64,000 nucleotides of DNA from Porites lobata (lineage: Eukaryota > Cnidaria > Anthozoa > Scleractinia > Poritidae): the NCBI GenBank assembly GCA_942486035.1, contig CALNXK010000130.1, forward strand, positions 1,444,501 to 1,508,500. Reading direction: 5' to 3'. Shown piece by piece: positions 48,101 to 57,891 of this stretch (positions are counted from its first letter, which is position 1; each line of letters opens with the position of its first letter). A program made the translations under genes and the position numbers. The notes beneath the pieces were generated by a model. The model was not told where the DNA came from. It did no database searches and saw only the letters and a program-made list of their open reading frames with translations.

Positions 48101-48176
48101 CGCGTTTTGTATAAATACATCGGAAAACTGCATAAGCCCACACTGACGGTGCTGTGATAAAAGAGGACCGATAAGG
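45115..48176 (-). CDS. Unrecognised cysteine-rich secreted/GPI-type protein, partial model
   Basis: Three exons with good borders and matching phases: 48176-48041 (start of this exon uncertain), 46552-46304 and 45460-45115. The products are rich in spaced cysteines (SCIKNVTRVCEYSW, KFRKQFYC, LVLCGQN, KQCLRNF, TTLCE, KNCAQELLEKECPD, NYNPFCKNFLYN) with an N-glycosylation site (KNVT). The C terminus is a hydrophobic run (ELWFVLFLISSLVM) then RS-stop, as in GPI-anchored precursors. I do not recognise the family. It resembles tandem disulphide modules of extracellular invertebrate proteins. The first coding exon and signal peptide were not fixed; SVLFYHSTVSVGLCSF in the 5' exon is hydrophobic but lacks an ATG in frame. 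The intron at 45461-46303 carries an ATCGAT-rich tract. Confidence 0.6.
45650..45985. repeat. ATCGAT-rich degenerate satellite
   Basis: About 330 bp made almost entirely of variants of ATCGATATC/AATCGATT/TTATCGAT, so it is self-complementary throughout. It lies in the intron of the cysteine-rich gene. It differs sharply from the flanks in word content. Confidence 0.92.
46945..47460. mobile_element. pogo/Tigger-like MITE with a nested second element
   Basis: The outer parts ACTATAAGACGGACACTTCG (left) and GAGGTGTTTGTCTTAGAGAG (right, opposite orientation) look like the ends of one element. Within them lies a second pair, CCAGGAGCCCATAACCCTGAG (47085-47106) and CTCCGGGTTATGGGCTTAGTA (47402-47422). 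Both are intronic in the cysteine-rich gene. The assignment to pogo/Tigger rests on the GGACAC/AAGAC style of the ends. Confidence 0.55.
47915..47936. repeat. (CG)n alternating purine-pyrimidine tract
   Basis: CGTGCGCGCGCGCGCGCG, a short run with Z-DNA-forming composition, rare in an otherwise AT-rich and CpG-poor stretch. Confidence 0.85.
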
Positions 48177-49563
48177 CTGCGAAAGAACATGACAATTAAA
48201 AAATACGTTATGGAATAAACTTCTTCTTTTGCTGATTGGGTGATGAATGGTTCCTTAGACTGCAAAACAGTTGGGTTTCTTTCTCCAAATCAATTTTGCA
48301 AGGCGTGAAGCGCCAGCGTGATATTTCCGCGCGAAGGGCGGTGAACTCACACGCGCGTAGGATCAGACGGGTTACTCCCCGTTTTTACCCTCACTCCAGA
48401 CTTTTCTTTTGACCGCTTGCGCGCGCGTGTTTTAACCTGTTTTGCAGTCTACTGGTTGCTATACGTTAATCATGATATAATACCAATGACGGAGTAAGGG
48501 GAGGGAGAGTCGCCCCTGCCCCCCTTTGTTTTCAGACCAAGCCGAGACAGGGTCAAGAAAACATTTTTCAAAGCATCCTCCCCCTCCCCCCCTTCCCTGA
48601 CAAGGTTTTTCCTGACTGTGCCACTGGATAGTATGTTACTTCTGGCTGAAATGCGGGCTTTTCAGACGGGGTAGGGGCGGGGCTTATTCAGTAGCGGCTG
48701 TGGTTATGCAAATTTTCCCCTTTTTGCTGTTATTCATATCCAGTAGGAAAAATATGGGCATCTGGAGGCAAATGAATTTTGCAGAGTTGGCGACTCTTGA
48801 ATGCTTTCTTCACTTTGATAAAAAAACCCTGCTTCACTGAAGCAAGCTAAGCCCCTCAGGGCGTAGTCGTATTGATAAAATCATGGATAAAGGCATATAT
48901 AATTTCTTGGCCACTAAAATAGACCTGGGGGGTTATTGGGGAAAGACGGGTTTAAACTGCTGGGCTTAAATGAAAGAAATCAAAGGTAACCTGCAACTTG
49001 ATTGAGTTAGCCGTGAGGAGCGTGTTACCAGACAAGAGTCAAACAAAGGAGTTAAACAGTCATGGTCACCAATTTCTGCCGGTACTTCAAAATCAAAACA
49101 AAGATTTAATTACAGCCTGCTGTTGTTCCTAGCTTGTGGATTAGAATCAGGAAATCATATACTATTAGCTATATCTGTGACATGTATAAGTGGTCGATTT
49201 CAAGAAAATTGTCCTTTGTGCCGGAGGAAACATCGAGGATGTGGAAATTCATGTGAGGAGGATAATGTGAAGAGGTGAAGTATTGAAAATCTCCTTTAAA
49301 TTCTAAAACAGAACGTAAAACATCATCCGCCGGCTTTCATTTTCATGAGACGACATTTGATTTTTTTAGCAGTTATTTCTTGGTGAAACAAATGATATTG
49401 TTTTCTTCTTGGGAGCGCTGAACCTTCCCAATGCCAGCCAAGAATTTCACACTTTTGTACTTTTTAGAACCGTATGCATCATTCCTCAATAACCCTTAAC
49501 GGGAGTTTTCAATTAGCGAACGGTGTCCCCTCCCCGAGGGTGGACGCTTCACGGGTCTGTCTG

Positions 49564-50020
49564 ATTACAGGCCCAAAGAAGGGGGGGTGATGGGGTGGGA
49601 GGAACTCCTTATAATAACCTATACGGGGAGACTCCGCCCGAAATGGGTACATTTTTCGGGCTTCAGGTATATGAAAGGGTAGGGATTTCACTTGTTGAAG
49701 TATGTGAAAGGGTAGAAAAATCTGTCAGTTCGGTCGGTAAAAAAGTCCAGAAGAGCTACCAGATGCATTTTATGCATGGCTGCGGAAAAAGTCGAGAAAA
49801 CAGTGTGTTTTCTGATTTTCTTTGTTTCATATTTAAAAACAGTGCATTTAGGGATGCAAAGATCTAAACAAGGTATGTGAAAATAGGTAATTTGTCAAAA
49901 GAGGGTAAACGAAAGGATTTCTGTCAAAAATGGTATATAAAAGGGTAAGTGGTTGGACTTAGGGGCGGAGCCCCTCGTATAAAACTTTGTTGATCGTGAG
50001 TTTCCCCCCGGATTACAGGT
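49564..50020. repeat. CTATACGGGGAGACTCC-family element
   Basis: Contains CCTATACGGGGAGACTCCGC, TATGAAAGGGTAG (twice), GGTATATAAAAGGGTAAG and GGAGCCCCTCGTAT. The 62.33-kb copy shows that these words form inverted arms (CTACAGGGAGGCTCC / GAGCCTCCCCGTATAGGG). The present copy is larger and decayed. Confidence 0.65.
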
Positions 50021-51960
50021 AACACCTGCGCACATGATTTTGCCTGTAACAATTATCGTCTATCCTCCGCCGAATTCTCTCCACGAAATGTTACTAAGTA
50101 AATGATTACATTTAATTAGTTGCTATCTCACCCAAGATGATACGGTTTTTTCTATTGAATGCCTCGTAATAAGTTTTGAGTGGTTTTTATTTTTTCATTT
50201 GGAAGAATCTAGTTCCTCCACTGACCATAATGGGGGATTGTTCGTCTGAAAGGGAGTTATGTTTCGTTATGAGCGGGTGATATTGGATTTAACGGATAAC
50301 AAACTAATATATTTTTACAACAGACAGAGGCTTGTATACAGACACTTTGTCGTTGAATGACAAACAAAAAAGTGAAGCTATGGATGAGGAGTTGTAGAAA
50401 CGTCAGTTACTGTCAAGTAACTTTGTGAAAACAAATTATTGCCGGTTTTCGAAAACCACTACCCTTAAGAATTATGTCCAAAATTTATTAAAGGGCACAA
50501 AGCAGATTAACTGACTTTAAGTAACAGGAAATATATAATGTTCTTTTAGACTCTGAATCAGTCTGAATCCTATGGCTTCTGCTAGATTTTCAAGAAATAT
50601 TAAAGGTATTTCAAAAACGAAAATCACTCGGACTACATGTAGCACTTTTTGAGCAATTTATGAAGTTTATAACAAATTTTCTTCGATATTTGGTGCGTTT
50701 AACATTCATGGTATGATATATATCCACCTGAAATATTTTAGAATCTGCCGGTTCAAACATCACTGGAAGATAAACTTTTCAAATTATTTTTCTGACCGCT
50801 CTGAAACGTTGTGAAAGAGCTTAATAAAAAGAAAACGTCGCCGGAACGCGACCATCATATACAGCTGAACTTTCGCAATATACTGCCAAATGAAAAAAAA
50901 TCAGCTGTTATGGAAAATACCAAATTGTAAAATTGCAATTACCGTGAACTGATATAAAACTCGTCAATAATAACTCATTTTTCCAATTCCTTTTCGTTTT
51001 CGCACACTTAGCGACTTCAATTATAGATATAATTCCAAGAAACTTTCAATAATATATATTGCTGTAAAATATCTTGCTCTCTTTAGTTGCTTCGTGTACA
51101 GAAGGAAACATCGTAAAACAATTCATATCGGACACAGACAGAAAGTTCAGTTTAATTTTTGCATTTTTCAGCGGGTATGAGTGCAGTCTTGCTGGTACCA
51201 GCATTTTTGCGATCGTTCACGATCTTGTACTTTGTTCAATTTTTATCGTGTTCTAGTTTCTCTACTAATTTTAAATATGTATTGTGTTTGATTTTCTGTC
51301 TCGGGCCACAATCATGCAAAGCCCAAGTATTGTCTTTATCATGTTAGTGTGGTGTAAAACTTACCTATGGTAAGACCCAGTAGTGAAAATGCTTTGCGAT
51401 GATTCGGGTTCATTGTAACAGCAAGCGACCCTAACCTGCGTTGGTAAAACTAATTTCAAGTTCATTTTTCAACAGAAGACAAGTTAATAATGTGGTAGGA
51501 CATTAACTGATCTTCCCATGAGATTACGCAGAAAATAATGGTATCACTACTTTCAACTAAGATCGAAATAATTTGTTACTTCGTTGTAAACGGGTTAATT
51601 CAATGCAACTTATCAATATTGTAAGATTATTGGGAAACCGCGTTAACCAAGCCGCTTCTTCGTGTACAGAAACATAAACAAAAGAGATCACCGTGACCAT
51701 TAAAACCTCTGTCCTTAAATTTTAGAGCGATTTTCTTTTGACCTTGGAATGAAAACGGGCGAACAAAATAGAAACAACAAACGAACGGAAATAAAGCGAT
51801 TTGATTGGTTTATCGAACGGATACAAACGCACCTGGCTTTTGGTTGGTTAAGCGAACGTTCGGATGGAAAAACTTCATGCCCGAAGAACTTTCTAGAAAT
51901 CGCTTTGACGTCACACTGCAACACAATTGGTCAATCGAACAATGCCTTCTCCATATTAGG
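50021..51960. other. AT-rich intergenic region, no gene recognised
   Basis: No exon with family motifs and consistent borders was found. Short frames at 51074-51347 and 51715-51924 carry nothing recognisable. Confidence 0.45.
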
Positions 51961-51989
51961 GTTTTCTTTGGCGGGAAAACGAAGAGTCC

Positions 51990-52315
51990 ATGGGCGCTTT
52001 CCATTTAGTCAAAATTTCCGGAATTTCCGGTTCAGCGGTAAATGGAACACGTTTCGTCGGTTCGTCCCACTGGAACATTCCCAGAAAAAGTGGAAAATCT
52101 AAAAAGGTGGGTCCGTTTTCCCGGTTGGAATTTCCGAACGGAATCTCGTGTTCCATTTACGTTTCTCGTAGTTTGTACCAGTTCCAGGTCCACGGTCGGG
52201 CACCGCGACGTACCGGGGTTTACGTCCAAATGGAACAACTTTTTACCAATCGGAAATTCCACTTTTGCTCCCACCGAAATTTCCGGGTTTTTTTTCCTAA
52301 ATGGAAAGCGCCCCA
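51990..52315. repeat. MITE with GGGGCGCTTTCCATTTA ends, 326 bp
   Basis: TGGGCGCTTTCCATTTAGTC at the left pairs with TAAATGGAAAGCGCCCCA at the right. Subterminal AATTTCCGG / CCGAAATTTCCGG words and many TTCC(G)/(C)GGAA words fill it. The several overlapping open frames at 51956-52521 are by-products. Confidence 0.88.
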
Positions 52316-52424
52316 TGTTTTGTTCTTTTCGAACCATTTTTCAAGGACATACGAAAATCGCTCTATTTCTAAGAGCTCGACTTGAGCGTACCAACCTGCA
52401 TTTCTTATCTAGAGCTAAAGAGGT

Positions 52425-52462
52425 TAAAAAAGAAAAAAGAAGAAGAAGAAGAAGAAAAAGCG
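52425..52462. repeat. (GAA)n purine tract
   Basis: AAAGAAGAAGAAGAAGAAGA-type run that produces poly-lysine/glutamate or poly-phenylalanine shadow frames. Confidence 0.9.
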
Positions 52463-52561
52463 TCTGGTCCTCTTTCCAAGTTCGTTCCCAGTGTCTCCCT
52501 TCGCGTTCGTTGCTCCGGTGATAAAAATAAGCGGAGAGGCCCTGGAAAAAAGGACAAAGAG

Positions 52562-52751
52562 AATAGGACAATTGCACGATGACGATATTTGACTACAACT
52601 ACCAGAATTCATTTCGTTGTTGCTTTGTTATTTAAATTTGTCAATCCCGCTGAGGATTAAAGAACAATAGCCTTAATTTGCACAAGAAAACAACAAACTC
52701 AAGGATTCTGGTAGTTGTAGTAAAATGACGTCATCGTGCAATTGTCCTATT
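52562..52751. repeat. MITE AATAGGACAATTGCACGATG, 190 bp
   Basis: AATAGGACAATTGCACGATG at the left and CATCGTGCAATTGTCCTATT at the right are perfect inverted ends. The arms continue as CTACAACTACCAGAAT / ATTCTGGTAGTTGTAG. The right arm includes TGACGTCA. It is directly abutted by the next element at 52752. Confidence 0.93.
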
Positions 52752-52975
52752 GGCAACGACGACGGAGACATCAGCAAGAACGGCAAAAAAGCAACTGGTA
52801 AAGCCTGGTTTTCATATGTCGGGAAAATCCCAGACGATCGGGGATTTTACTTTTTGCCGACCATCCCAGATTTTGCCGATATATCGGATAATCGCCAGAG
52901 GCCTGTCCCAGATTCTCCCGATTATGAATTAGGCGGGAAATGGAAAGTGCGCCAAAAATCGAAACTTGAACACAA

Positions 52976-54334
52976 ATGTATCAGCATTTCAGCAACATGG
53001 ATGCACACGAACTTATGCTGCGTCGTTCTCAATACATATGTGTTCTTGCACTCGTCAATGCAAGGTTTTCCATCCTGAAAAAACAGAAGCCAACTAAACG
53101 AAGAACGAAGAGGTTTTGGATCAGAGAATATTTGACAAAAAGAGAGAAATATGGTCAGTTCCACACACTGTTTTCCGAGTTGCGCCTATCAGACAGAGAG
53201 TACTTCTTTCGATATATCAGGATGAGTCCAGAACGCTTTGAACATTTGCTAACCCTAGTTGCTCCTTACATTCAAAAGAAAGCATGTAGAAGTCGTGATC
53301 CAATATCACCAGCTGAACGATTAGTTGTGACATTGAGATACCTTGCAACCGGCGATTCTCAACAATCCCAGTCTTTTAACTTCCGCATAGGGAAGAGCAC
53401 CATTTGTCACATTATCCAGGAGACCTGCATTGGCATTTGGAATGCACTTAGTGACGTGTATTTAAAGTCTCCAAGCAGCTCATCTGACTGGGAAGGTATT
53501 GCGAATGAAATGTTTGCGGAATGGAATTTTCCACATTGTATTGGGGCACTTGACGGCAAGCATGTGATGATTGAATGTCCTCCTAATGGAGGATCTGAAT
53601 ATTTCAACTACAAAGGATATCACAGTATCGTTCTATTGGCAATGTGTGATGCCAATTACTGCTTTACAATGGTAGATGTAGGCAGCTATGGTAAAGACAA
53701 TGATGCTAGTATCTTCAATGAGTCTGACATTGGAAAGGGCCTTGCTAATGGCCTTTTTGACATTCCTAATCCTAGTGAAGTTGATGGCCACATGTTACCT
53801 TATGTTATAGTGGGCGATGACATATTTGGTCTTAAACCCTACTTAATGAAACCATATCCTGGCCGAGGACTTACAGAATCACGCCAGGTGTTCAACTATC
53901 GGTTGAGTAGATGTAGAAGAATCATTGAAAATACATTTGGTATATACACTGTCAGATGGTTAATTTTCCGTAGGCCTATTAAAGCAAAACCAGAGCACGT
54001 GGACATTATCATCAAGGCATGCTTATGTCTACATAATTATCTAATGTTGACTGATAATGCCTATTATGCTCCACAAGGTTTTGTTGATTCCAAGGACAAC
54101 ACTGGAGCAATTATTGAAGGTGACTGGAGAGCAGAAGCCACTGAGCTAGGAGGAGGGATCTGTCCTATTCAGGCTAGAATCAACAGGTACAGTGGGGATG
54201 CTAACGAGGTCAGAGAGAAGTTTGAAAGCTATTTCAACAGCGAGGAAGGTTCTGTACCTTGGCAACTGGCACATGTGCGAAACTGTGGAAACAGTTACAC
54301 AGAAGCTCTTTATCAGAGTCAAATTAACCATTAA
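52976..54334 (+). CDS. PIF/Harbinger transposase (DDE_Tnp_4)
   Basis: A 452-residue DDE nuclease that would cut and move the element by binding its ends together with the partner protein. An N-terminal basic region (KKQKPTKRRTKRFW) is followed by a helix-turn-helix-like part (SPAERLVVTLRYLATGDS, FRIGKSTICHII). The catalytic triad can be seen: D193 in GALDGKH, D281 in VGDDIFGLKPYLMKPYP and E318 in RRIIENTFGI; the 36-residue gap between D281 and E318 is typical. The frame is uninterrupted, suggesting recent activity. The start at 52976 is the first ATG; a second ATG 21 bp on (MDAHEL) is equally possible. It is convergent with the MADF gene. Confidence 0.95.
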   Translation: MYQHFSNMDAHELMLRRSQYICVLALVNARFSILKKQKPTKRRTKRFWIREYLTKREKYGQFHTLFSELRLSDREYFFRYIRMSPERFEHLLTLVAPYIQKKACRSRDPISPAERLVVTLRYLATGDSQQSQSFNFRIGKSTICHIIQETCIGIWNALSDVYLKSPSSSSDWEGIANEMFAEWNFPHCIGALDGKHVMIECPPNGGSEYFNYKGYHSIVLLAMCDANYCFTMVDVGSYGKDNDASIFNESDIGKGLANGLFDIPNPSEVDGHMLPYVIVGDDIFGLKPYLMKPYPGRGLTESRQVFNYRLSRCRRIIENTFGIYTVRWLIFRRPIKAKPEHVDIIIKACLCLHNYLMLTDNAYYAPQGFVDSKDNTGAIIEGDWRAEATELGGGICPIQARINRYSGDANEVREKFESYFNSEEGSVPWQLAHVRNCGNSYTEALYQSQINH

Positions 54335-54959
54335 AGTTCTGAACAGTACTACTGCACGAAGATACTCTGGTGAAATTTGCAAAAATGGGATTCAAACAAA
54401 ATCGAAAACAATCAGTTTAAACACAAAGATAATTTACTTTAATATTGACATGAATATTACAAAACCAGGCGTTTTTAAAACCAGAACCAGTGTTTGAAAA
54501 GCCAAAATGTTAAATGAATGCAATCTAAAAGGCATTTTCAAACTAAGTCTACTCATTTGTAACTTTGTAGCTTTTTGTAAACAAACATTCTTGTTGATAT
54601 TAGAACTTATAATTAAGAGTCATACCATTGACATTACAAAAGGTAAAAAAAGAAAGGATTCAGGTCCTTTGAAATGTAGTCAGTAAATAATACTTGTGCT
54701 CAAACATTCCTGTTAGTATTGTAACTTATTATCATAAATCATTTTCAATAGAGATATGCCATTTGAAACCTACATACATGTAGTCAGTAAACACTAACGA
54801 GTATAAACACAACATTTCGATTTACAAAAGATGGCCTGTTTGATGTTGGTATCTAATAAAGTCACAGATTATTAGAGGTAAATGATTCAATGGGGCTCTT
54901 TGTTCGATACTCACAGAAAGAAAATGTCAACATACATGAAGCATTAATATTAATGCAAT

Positions 54960-56561
54960 TTACTCAATTAAATGGTGGCTGAGGTCTTGAGAAAAACTTG
55001 GACTTGGTTGCCCCAGATGGAACTGACCACTATTAAAATAGGGTGTTGCATGGTACTGGGTTGCTGGAACCACTGTAGCATATGCACCTGACTCTATATC
55101 AAAGAACAACTTCTCAATTGAGTGCCGCACATAGGCTTTAGTTTTGTTGTCCAAACCAGACATTCTCTCAGCCAAACTTAAGCAATAATGAGTATCAGAA
55201 TTATGATCTGTCTTTAGAGGTGTTTGTGCTTTGTAGCTAGCATCTAGTGACTTTTGGAAACTATGCATCACTTTGCATAGTTCCAAATTTGGGTCTGGGG
55301 CACTTACAGCAGGAGACCAAGATCGCTTTTTTGGTAATGTCTTCTTTAATTTTTTTTCACTTGGTTTCTTCCATTCAGGCTCAGCTGAATCTCTTTGTTC
55401 ACTACAAAAAAAAATTAAAGTGATAAAATAAGGGTTCTGTCATCAATCTGACATCAAAAGGATGAAAAAGGAACACTAATGATAATGCATGCTTCTGTCA
55501 GATAAGGAACTCTAGCTTTCTATCACAGAGCCTCAGACAAAATGCCAAATAAGGTTCAGGAGACAGCAGGGCTGAGTAGTCAGAGTACTGAGCTTGTAAT
55601 CTGGAAATTCAGGACTTGAGTCCAACTACAGTATGAACACTAACTAACTTTGTAGTTCCATCTTCACCTGTAACGAAAGGTTTTGTTCCTCTTCCCCTTA
55701 GGGTTAGTAACCTTTTCAAGTTAATTTGATTTACCAATGTCTGCAGCTTTAGAATGTTGGAAAACTCACCTCTGCAACTATAGAATTTCAAAATTTTCCG
55801 AGGGAGCATGCCCCAGATCCCCCCTGCTCGGAGGGCCTTGCCAATTCTTTGCCCGGGTTTCAAACTCAGTTGCCCTCCTGTTCAAAACTTTAAAGAAACC
55901 CCTGATCAACCAGTTTTAAAACATTTACATTAATCACTCAGTAACAGAAAAATTAGCCTCCTCTAATGATAAATTGTTTATTATCAGCAGAATCATCAAA
56001 ATGTTGACAACAAGCCAACACTACTATGACTCTTACTAACAGACTTGTGTATTAAACACAAACACACACCCATGCAAATTAAATAAACAATATTTACCTG
56101 GACGGAGAAGTTTCTTGTGATGGAAACTTGTCTTCTTCCTCTTCGGATTCCCCATTGTCTGAGTTTGATTGCTCTTCAGCTTCACGCACTAATTGCACAT
56201 TGCCAGATGTAGGTCTTGTTTTAATGAAGGTTGCAAGCCACCTCAAGTGTTCATACTTCGGATCTAACTGAATGTCATCTCTGCCAGCGCCACTTTTCCC
56301 AAGTGCCTTCCGTACGTACCTTGAAAAAGTTGTCCTAATGCTTTCGTATCTTTGCTTACACTTGGATTCTTGTAAATCAAGCAACTCTGAAATCTTTCGC
56401 CAGGCGTTGTTCTTTATGTTCCGATCTTTAAAATCTGCACAGGCACGGTTGTAAATTACGGGAAACTCTTTTATGATGTCCATAAACGCCACATCATTCT
56501 TCTTTGCCTCTTTGGCAAGAGATTCGAGATAGCTATCACTCGTGTTTTCGAGAGACGCCAT
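54960..56561 (-). CDS. Harbinger-associated MADF/BESS DNA-binding protein
   Basis: Two exons, 56561-56098 and 55401-54960, phase-matched, 301 residues. The N-terminal half is a MADF (Myb/SANT-like) domain: FMDIIKEFPVIYNR, NNAWRKISELLDL, KCKQRYESIRTTF. Then an acidic Ser/Glu stretch (SNSDNGESEEEED), a basic lysine patch (KKPSEKKLKK), and a C-terminal BESS-like helix (YCLSLAERMSGLDNKTKAYV). Proteins of this type help Harbinger transposases enter the nucleus and find the element ends. The chosen ATG has a good context (AAG before, GCG after). The intron houses a SINE-like copy and spans 696 bp. Confidence 0.9.
55565..55740 (+). repeat. tRNA-derived SINE-like copy in MADF intron
   Basis: GGGCTGAGTAGTCAGAGTAC resembles box A and AATTCAGGACTTGAGTCC resembles box B, spaced as in a tRNA head; the body follows. 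It lies within the Harbinger element, so it was inserted there or carried with it. Confidence 0.55.
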
Positions 56562-57179
56562 CTTTATTTGTGATAGGGAGACTGGAGCCCAGCAATTTAG
56601 GGGGATTGGTAACGAGCGAAATCCATCGCCGACGTCCCCGAAGTACAAATTTTGAGTTTTCATTTATCGGGAATGATCGCCGACCATCGCAAAAATCTGG
56701 GACGCGTCGGGAAAATAGAAACGCTCCCGATTTTCCAGATTTGTCCCCGTCCATCCCAGACGATCGGGGATATCTACGATTTCGAGTTTTCATTAGTCGG
56801 CAAAATCTGGGACAGTCGGGAAACAGCAAAATCCCCGATCGTCTGGGATTTTCCCGACATATGAAAACCAGGCTTTAGATTGGCAGAAAAACAACTTTGC
56901 ACGTGCATCACGCCTTTTTGTATATTTCTTTGCCGTCACTGCGCGACTACCACGTGAAAATGCCCATTTTCACGTTTTGTGGAGGACGTCAACGCAAGAC
57001 TACGACTTTCTTTTTCTTTTCCTGAACTTCGATACAGTCTTGTAGAATTCAACTTCAGAAAAAATGCCAACATTTGAAGAACTTGAACGAGATGGAATAA
57101 GCGCGATAAAGTTTGAAGCAGAGCGAATTGACTTTTATAGTGTCGTTTTCGTAGCCGTGGCTGTCGTCGTTGCTTAAGC

Positions 57180-57890
57180 TTTTTCTCTCTCCCCACCGCG
57201 TGTCGCCTTTTCCCGCGAGGGGTGATTTTCACGCGCGCTCGCGTTTCGCACGCTCTACTATCCCTGAGGAAAAATGGGGGACTACTCGTAGTCTACCTAT
57301 TTGTAGCATTGCGACGTCTCCTATATTTCCCTTGTTGCTCAAGTTAAAGTCACTTCTCCTTGATCAACAAAGGAAGTAGAAAACGTCTGCATGCAAAGTT
57401 AGCTGATTTCTTCACGTAATAAAAAACTAGAAATATGTATCTTGCAAGGACCACTGTAAGAACTGTTCATGTTTTAAAATGGCGCCAAAATAGGCACGAG
57501 CGCTGTTTAATTGAATTTGTTTATTTCACTTTTTTTGTACATAATATTTGCATTCCGCATAATTTTTATGCCATCCACAAGTCACGCCAACTCATACGTA
57601 ACTCATTCCGTCTTTGGCTGTCGAAACCAGATGCAAATTAACGATGGCAAGTCTGCATAGCAAGCATTTAAATTTCCTGTTCGTGACCACTGCGGCTTCC
57701 AGTGTTTTCTTGTCCGAGGTTATGCTTCAGATCCTTTGTTAATGTTTTCTTTTTTTATTTAACCCAAGCACAGAAATCAATCAAGCACGAAGTATTCCAA
57801 ATAACGTCACGGCGTATGGACACACGGCTGAGACGGTCAATCGAAAATCGGAAACGTTTTGGGACTCCCAGCAACTCCAACGAAGACGAA
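57180..57890. other. Upstream region of CLN3-like gene, no separate gene
   Basis: No recognised exon. A pyrimidine-rich tract lies just before 57770 and could be part of a 5' splice arrangement or UTR. The CLN3 promoter probably lies here. Confidence 0.4.
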
Positions 57891-57891
57891 A

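Larger units (their letters stand above)
52799..56877. mobile_element. PIF/Harbinger DNA transposon, apparently intact, about 4.08 kb
   Basis: Ends are long inverted repeats of about 50 bp: TAAAGCCTGGTTTTCATATG..GTCGGGAAAATCCCAGACGATC on the left, mirrored by GATCGTCTGGGATTTTCCCGAC..CATATGAAAACCAGGCTTTA on the right. It carries an uninterrupted transposase (52976-54334, +) and a MADF/BESS gene (56561-54960, -), the two-gene plan of animal Harbingers. Left and right borders read TAA and TTA; Harbinger targets are TWA, but an identical 3-bp duplication is not evident. Confidence 0.93.
52752..57176. mobile_element. Host fold-back element split by the Harbinger insertion
   Basis: GGCAACGACGACGGAGACAT at 52752 and GTGGCTGTCGTCGTTGC ending near 57175 are inverted. 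The Harbinger element (52799-56877) appears to be inserted in it: the left part stops at GCAACTGGTAA and the right part resumes with GATTGGCAGAAAAACAAC. The right part (56879-57175) has no open frame with known motifs. This reading rests on the inverted ends and the clean Harbinger borders. Confidence 0.5.

Noticed and set aside
51749..52577. Cluster of overlapping frames on both strands (up to 159 codons)
   Set aside because: They coincide with a 326-bp MITE and a GAA tract; stop-poor inverted repeats explain them.
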